From assembly GCA_038215275.1 (NCBI GenBank), contig JBBQRA010000003.1:1-64000 (forward strand): 64,000 nucleotides of DNA, in the 5' to 3' direction. Source of the stretch: Ga0077553 sp038215275. Its GTDB lineage: Bacteria; Acidobacteriota; Terriglobia; Bryobacterales; Bryobacteraceae. The notes under the pieces were generated by a model. That model saw only the letters and a program-made list of their open reading frames with translations, made no database searches and was not told the origin of the DNA. Shown piece by piece: positions 60,099 to 64,000 of this stretch. The translations under genes and the position numbers were made by a program. Within the stretch, counting starts at the first letter, position 1; every line of letters begins with the position of its first letter.

Positions 60099-61421
60099 CT
60101 AGTCGGCCCGGCGGAACCGGTCCCCCGTCTGCTGGCTCCACTCCGCCAACATCCGCCGGTGGCGCGCCAGTTCTGCCGACGCCTCGGGCCGTCGCGCGAG
60201 GTTCACCACCTCCCCCGGATCCTGCTCCAAATCGAACAACTGCTCCGCACGCTCCCCGCTCCGAAACACGACGTACTTAAATCGCCCACTCCGCACCATT
60301 CTTCCGTCCCGGCTCGCATCCTGGTAACGCAGTTCACTCACTACGTACTCCCGCCCCGCATCCTTCCGCAGACTCGCCCCTCGCATCTCCGCCGGCGCCG
60401 CCACCCCGGCGTAATCACAGAACGTGGGCAGAATATCCAGCAACGAAACCAAACGGTCCGTCACGCCCTGCCCCACCCCCGGCCCCGCCATCATCATCGG
60501 CACATGCACACTCTCTTCGTAGAACGCCGCCTTCTGCGCCCACCGGTGCCCGCCCTGCCCTTCCCCGTGGTCGCTCGCAAACAGCACCACCGTCTTCCGG
60601 TCCAGCCCTGTCTCCTCTAACGCCTTCAACACCGCGCCGATATAGCCATCCACCGCCTCCACCATCCGGTAGTAATCGTGCAGATATTGCCGTACATCAT
60701 CCCGCCGCCACTCCGCCGCCACCCTGATGCCCTGCGACATCAAGTCATACCCCTCCCGCCGGTGGTACTGCATGCACTCCGGCTCCTCCGGGTCCGCGGC
60801 CATGTTGCCCGGCGCAGGCGGATAGCGCGAAACGTCCACATGGTTCCGCGTCCCCGGATGCTGCCGAATCCAGTCGCAAATATCATGCGGATTCATAAAC
60901 GAAGCCACCATCAGAAAGGGCTCCTTGGCCGCCGGTCCCCGCAACCACTTCGCGCACTCCCGCGCCACCGGCGCATCCATATCCCGGCCCAGCGCGCTCC
61001 CTCCCACCAGCTTTTCGAATCCCGTCATCCCATCGAACGACTTCGGCAGATGCCACTTCCCCGCGTAAACCGTCTTGTACCCCGCGCCGGAAAACACCTC
61101 ACCCATCGTCGGCATCCCCGCGACAATCGGCCGCCCGTTCACCTCCACCCCCGTCTCATTCGGCATCCGCCCCGTGAAGATGCTCGACCGCGACGGCGAG
61201 CACACCGGATACGTGCAGTACGCCTCGGTGAACGTCGTCCCCCGCGCCGCCAGCCGGTCCATCGCCGGGGTCTTCAAGTACGGATTCCCACACCCGGACC
61301 ATGCCGTGTGCCCCTGCTGATCCGTCAGAATCAGCAACAGATTCGGCCGCTCCACCGCCGCCCACACCGGCGCCGCCATCATCCCGCTCACCATCGCCCG
61401 TCGACTCATCATCGACGCCAT
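60099..61421 (-). CDS. exported Cys-type sulfatase
   Basis: A 440-residue sulfatase with a Tat-type signal (MMSRRAMVSGMMAAPVWA). It is of the alkaline-phosphatase superfamily: RPNLLLILTDQQ binds metal, Cys74 in CSPSR is the residue converted to formylglycine, GKWHLP is signature 2, and FASDHGEGQGGH supplies later metal ligands. It should hydrolyse sulfate esters, probably of polysaccharides, in the periplasm. Maturation needs an FGE or anaerobic sulfatase-maturing enzyme, not encoded here. An aldo/keto reductase gene lies 15 bases upstream on the same strand. Confidence 0.93.
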   Translation of the reverse strand: MASMMSRRAMVSGMMAAPVWAAVERPNLLLILTDQQGHTAWSGCGNPYLKTPAMDRLAARGTTFTEAYCTYPVCSPSRSSIFTGRMPNETGVEVNGRPIVAGMPTMGEVFSGAGYKTVYAGKWHLPKSFDGMTGFEKLVGGSALGRDMDAPVARECAKWLRGPAAKEPFLMVASFMNPHDICDWIRQHPGTRNHVDVSRYPPAPGNMAADPEEPECMQYHRREGYDLMSQGIRVAAEWRRDDVRQYLHDYYRMVEAVDGYIGAVLKALEETGLDRKTVVLFASDHGEGQGGHRWAQKAAFYEESVHVPMMMAGPGVGQGVTDRLVSLLDILPTFCDYAGVAAPAEMRGASLRKDAGREYVVSELRYQDASRDGRMVRSGRFKYVVFRSGERAEQLFDLEQDPGEVVNLARRPEASAELARHRRMLAEWSQQTGDRFRRAD

Positions 61422-61436
61422 AATACAGCGCCCGGC

Positions 61437-62408
61437 CTACGCACTATAAAAATTCTTCGCCCACGCGTGCCGCGCCAATCGCTTCATCACCTCCGCCGGC
61501 AACGGCCCCCGCTCGCTCGCCGCGATATTCGCCTCCACGTTCTTCACCTGCCGCATCCCCGGTATCACCGACGACACCTCCGGATGCGAAAGCACCCACT
61601 GCAAAGCAATCTCCGCCAAGCTCCCGGACACTCCTTCCACATCCGCCCGCAGCGCCGTCACCCGCTCCACCACCTGCCGCTTCCGGTCGCCCGCAAAATA
61701 CATCTCCCGGAACTCACCCGGCGCAAACACCGTCTCCTCCGTAATCGCCCCCGTCAGCGCCCCCTCATCCAACGGACACCGCGCCAACACGCCAATCTCA
61801 TGCTTCGCACACAGCGGAAACAACTCGATTGCCGGCGTCGGGTCAAAAATGTTGAAGATCACCTGCACCGCATCAATCATTCCCGTCTCAATCAATGACA
61901 ACGCCGACCCCGGCTGATGGTCATTGATCGAAATCCCAAAATGCTTCACCTTCCCCGAACTCTTCAGCGTCTCAATCCCCCGCCGCCAATCCTCCGCCGC
62001 GAGCCACTCCGGATTCCATACATGAAACTGCTGCAGGTCGATCTGCTCCACACCCAGATTCCGCAGCGACTCCTCCGTCGACTCGACGATAAACGCCAAC
62101 GGAAACACTTCCTCGATCGCCACCCCCGGTTGCGCCGGCCACACCCGGTTCTTCGGAGGAATCTTCGTCGCAATCGTCACCGCATGCCCCGCCCCCCGCG
62201 CGGCCTCTCCCACCAACTTCTCCGAATGGCCTTCGTTGTAAGCCAGCGCCGTGTCGATAAAATTCAACCCCAGCTCAAACGCCCGCCGCAGCGCCGCCAG
62301 CGATTGCGTGTCGTCCCCGCCGATCCATTGGCGGCCCCCAATCCCCCAGGCTCCATACCCAATCTCACTCACCGCAATCTGCGTTCTGCCCAATTTTCGA
62401 AAGCGCAT
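61437..62408 (-). CDS. aldo/keto reductase
   Basis: A 323-residue NADPH-dependent oxidoreductase. The N-terminus MRFRKLGRTQIAVSEIGYGAWGIGG is characteristic; the catalytic tetrad is visible as Asp and Tyr in FIDTALAYNEGHSE, Lys in IATKIPP and His in QFHVWNPEW. The C-terminal cofactor region has ALQWVLSHPEVSSVIPGMRQVKNVEAN. These aldo/keto reductases of the YajO/IolS-like group act on sugar or keto substrates. It is upstream of, and co-directional with, the sulfatase, possibly for carbohydrate catabolism. It is divergent from the DUF1569 gene with 29 bases between the starts. Confidence 0.94.
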   Translation of the reverse strand: MRFRKLGRTQIAVSEIGYGAWGIGGRQWIGGDDTQSLAALRRAFELGLNFIDTALAYNEGHSEKLVGEAARGAGHAVTIATKIPPKNRVWPAQPGVAIEEVFPLAFIVESTEESLRNLGVEQIDLQQFHVWNPEWLAAEDWRRGIETLKSSGKVKHFGISINDHQPGSALSLIETGMIDAVQVIFNIFDPTPAIELFPLCAKHEIGVLARCPLDEGALTGAITEETVFAPGEFREMYFAGDRKRQVVERVTALRADVEGVSGSLAEIALQWVLSHPEVSSVIPGMRQVKNVEANIAASERGPLPAEVMKRLARHAWAKNFYSA

Positions 62409-62437
62409 TAGACCTTCAGTTTAGAATAGGGAGGCTC

Positions 62438-62890
62438 ATGGATACGCTCCTCGACCCTCAGATCCTCGCCGCCACCTGCCGCCGTCTCGAAGGCCTCACG
62501 CCGGACACCAAAACCCTCTGGGGCCGCATGTCCGCTCACCAGATGGTGTGCCATCTCAACGACAGCTTCCTCCTCGCCATGGCAGAAAAGACGGCCTCGC
62601 CCGCCACCAACTTTTTCCAGCGCACCGTCATCAAGTGGCTCGCCCTCCGCCTCCAGCGGCCCTGGCCCCACAACATCCCCACCCGCCCCGAAATGGACCA
62701 GGCCCTCCGCGGCACCCCCCTCACCGGCTTCACCGACGACCGCAGCCGCCTCAGCAGCCTCCTTCACCGCTTCGCCCAACCCGCGCCCGCCTTCGGCGTC
62801 CACCCCATCTTCGGCCCCATGACCTCCTGGGAGTGGCGCCGCTGGGGATACCTCCACGCCGACCATCACCTCCGCCAATTCGGACTCTAA
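62438..62890 (+). CDS. DUF1569 (DinB-like) protein
   Basis: A 150-residue soluble protein of the DUF1569/DinB-like four-helix family. Metal-type His residues are visible in SAHQMVCHLNDS and in the C-terminal HADHHLRQFGL, which is the family ending. Start MDTLLDPQILAATCRRLEGL is preceded by AGGGAGG about 4 bases upstream. The sulfatase gene begins on the last base of its stop (TAATG). A role is not established; it may act on thiols like other DinB folds. Confidence 0.85.
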   Translation: MDTLLDPQILAATCRRLEGLTPDTKTLWGRMSAHQMVCHLNDSFLLAMAEKTASPATNFFQRTVIKWLALRLQRPWPHNIPTRPEMDQALRGTPLTGFTDDRSRLSSLLHRFAQPAPAFGVHPIFGPMTSWEWRRWGYLHADHHLRQFGL

Positions 62891-64000
62891 TGCAACGTCG
62901 CCACTTCCTCTCTCTCGTCGCCGGCTCCGCCCTCGCGCAGCCCTCTTTCACGCCGCCCAACATCGTCCTCATCCTCGCCGACGATCTCGGCTGGGCCGAC
63001 CTCGGCTGCTACGGCGCCGACCTCCATGAAACGCCCCGCATCGATCGCATCTCCCGCCAATCTCTGCGTTTCTCGAACGCCCTCTCCCCCGCGCCCGTCT
63101 GCTCCCCCACGCGCGCCGCCCTCCTCACCGGTAAGCACCCCGCCCGCCTCGGCATCACCATCTGGCACGAGGGCGCCGTCAACCCGCCCACCAATCGCGC
63201 CCTCCTCCCCGCAGCCTCCGAAGCCAGTCTCCCCCACTCGGAAACCACCCTCGCCGAAGTCCTCCAGCAAGCCGGCTACTCCACGGCTTTGGTCGGCAAA
63301 TGGCATCTCGGCGACGCCGCGCACCACCCCGAAACCCAAGGCTTCGAAGTCAACATCGGCGGCACCCACTGGGGAGCCCCCGCGACGTACTTCTATCCCT
63401 ACAGCGGGCCCTTCGGCACTCAGAAGGAGTTGCGCTACGTTCCCAGCCTCGCCCCCGGAGTTGAAGGCGAATACCTCACCGACCGCCTCACCACGGAATC
63501 CCTCCGCGTCATCGACGCCTTCGCTGCCCGCCAAAAACCGTTCTTCCTCTATCTCGCCCACCACGCCCCCCACACTCCCATCGAAGCCAAGCCCGCCCTC
63601 GTCGCCAAGTACGAAGCCAAAATCCCCAAAGGCGTCAACCACACCAACGCCGCCTACGCCGCCATGGTCGAGTCCTTCGATCAAAGCGTCGGCCGTGTCC
63701 TCGACCATCTCCGCATCCGCGGCCTCGACCGCAACACCATCTTCATCATCACCTCTGACAACGGCGGCTTCCTCCACAGCGGTAACGGCCCCCGCATCAC
63801 CACCAACGTCCCCCTCCGTTCCGGCAAGGGCTCGCTGTATGAGGGAGGCATCCGCGTCCCCCTCATCATCAACTGGCCCGGCGTCACTCCCGTCGGCGCC
63901 GTCTCCGCCGAACCCGTCGTCCTCACCGACCTCTTCCCTACCCTCTGCGCCGCCGCCAAGGCCCCTCTTCCCGCCGGAGCCACCGACGGGCTCGACCTGC
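62890..64000 (+). CDS. exported Cys-type sulfatase (partial at window end)
   Basis: The 5' 370 codons of a sulfatase whose 3' end lies beyond the window. MQRRHFLSLVAGSALAQ is a Tat-type signal. PNIVLILADDLGWADLGCYG binds metal, Cys71 in CSPTR is the formylglycine residue, GKWHLG is signature 2, and ITSDNGGFLHSGNGP with GKGSLYEGGIRVPLIINWP is the typical later core of arylsulfatase-A-type enzymes. The start shares one base with the DUF1569 stop (TAATG), so it is probably an operon. The reading frame stays open to the last base. Confidence 0.95.
   Translation, partial: MQRRHFLSLVAGSALAQPSFTPPNIVLILADDLGWADLGCYGADLHETPRIDRISRQSLRFSNALSPAPVCSPTRAALLTGKHPARLGITIWHEGAVNPPTNRALLPAASEASLPHSETTLAEVLQQAGYSTALVGKWHLGDAAHHPETQGFEVNIGGTHWGAPATYFYPYSGPFGTQKELRYVPSLAPGVEGEYLTDRLTTESLRVIDAFAARQKPFFLYLAHHAPHTPIEAKPALVAKYEAKIPKGVNHTNAAYAAMVESFDQSVGRVLDHLRIRGLDRNTIFIITSDNGGFLHSGNGPRITTNVPLRSGKGSLYEGGIRVPLIINWPGVTPVGAVSAEPVVLTDLFPTLCAAAKAPLPAGATDGLDL

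Noticed and set aside
59796..60620. Plus-strand ORF of 274 codons behind ptuB
   Set aside because: Most of it is antisense to the sulfatase; the first part is Arg/Pro/Ser-rich with no domain or good start.
60678..61898. Plus-strand ORF of 406 codons over the sulfatase and aldo/keto reductase genes
   Set aside because: It spans two well-supported genes on the other strand and is extremely rich in Arg, His and Pro.
62887..63777. Minus-strand ORF of 296 codons over the last sulfatase
   Set aside because: The plus strand has an intact sulfatase frame with CSPTR and GKWHLG; the minus text is low-complexity Gly/Glu/Val.
1..64000. tRNA, rRNA, CRISPR arrays, insertion sequences
   Set aside because: I looked in every intergenic space and found no cloverleaf-like sequence, repeat array or transposase motif.

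Overview
The window looks like a chromosomal segment of an acidobacterium close to Solibacter/Bryobacter (order Bryobacterales). The DNA is G+C rich. The protein families are typical of that group: a secreted protein with the Solibacter-type TIGR03437 domain, a DUF1549/DUF1501 pair, a TonB receptor with an N-terminal carboxypeptidase-regulatory-like domain, Cys-type sulfatases and a bactofilin beginning MWKRR. This assignment is inferred from gene content. I see no rRNA, tRNA, CRISPR array, insertion sequence or prophage.

Layout. 0-3.6 kb (minus strand): a cupredoxin, an HD-GYP sensor phosphodiesterase and an outer-membrane barrel, the last two overlapping by 68 bases. 3.6-6.3 kb (plus): folD, coaE and an HtrA protease. 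6.3-9.0 kb (minus): a TPR/HExxH protein, a DinB-fold protein and a small exported protein. 9.1-17.7 kb (plus): a GAF-ANTAR regulator, a YheT-type hydrolase, then a tight operon of two MacB/FtsX-type permeases, an active and an inactive M16 peptidase, and a LolA-like protein. 18.2-27.2 kb: a Xer recombinase, a CCA-adding-enzyme-type protein, a lone HyuB, a pair of half-size DMT transporters, and cstA with its 56-residue partner.

27.2-30.8 kb: a lower-G+C patch with an orphan winged-helix regulator and a Cys-rich small protein, then a glycosyltransferase, a decayed gene, a bactofilin and a methyltransferase-like protein. 30.9-37.4 kb: lysS, a LolC/E-type permease, a lipase-like hydrolase, an APH/P-loop kinase fusion and a GmhA-like isomerase. 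37.5-47.1 kb (plus): an MliC-META protein, an SMP-30 lactonase-like protein, a TIM-barrel isomerase, a Ycf46-like AAA ATPase, a ceramidase-like protein, two decayed tandem metallo-beta-lactamase-fold genes, and the DUF1549/DUF1501 pair. 47-57.6 kb: mostly secreted proteins (TIGR03437 protein, a hydrolase with Sel1 repeats, sialidase, TonB receptor, rhodanese, beta-propeller phosphoesterase). 57.7-59.7 kb: a two-gene Septu-like (PtuA/PtuB) anti-phage candidate of clearly different base composition. 60-64 kb: two sulfatases, an aldo/keto reductase and a DUF1569 protein. The last sulfatase runs off the window.

The most interesting signals are the Septu-like module, a 10-bp perfect hairpin that covers the ribosome binding site of the orphan winged-helix gene, the operon joining orphan ABC permeases to a paired M16 protease, and a change of strand composition near 6 kb and near 29-31 kb that does not follow gene direction.
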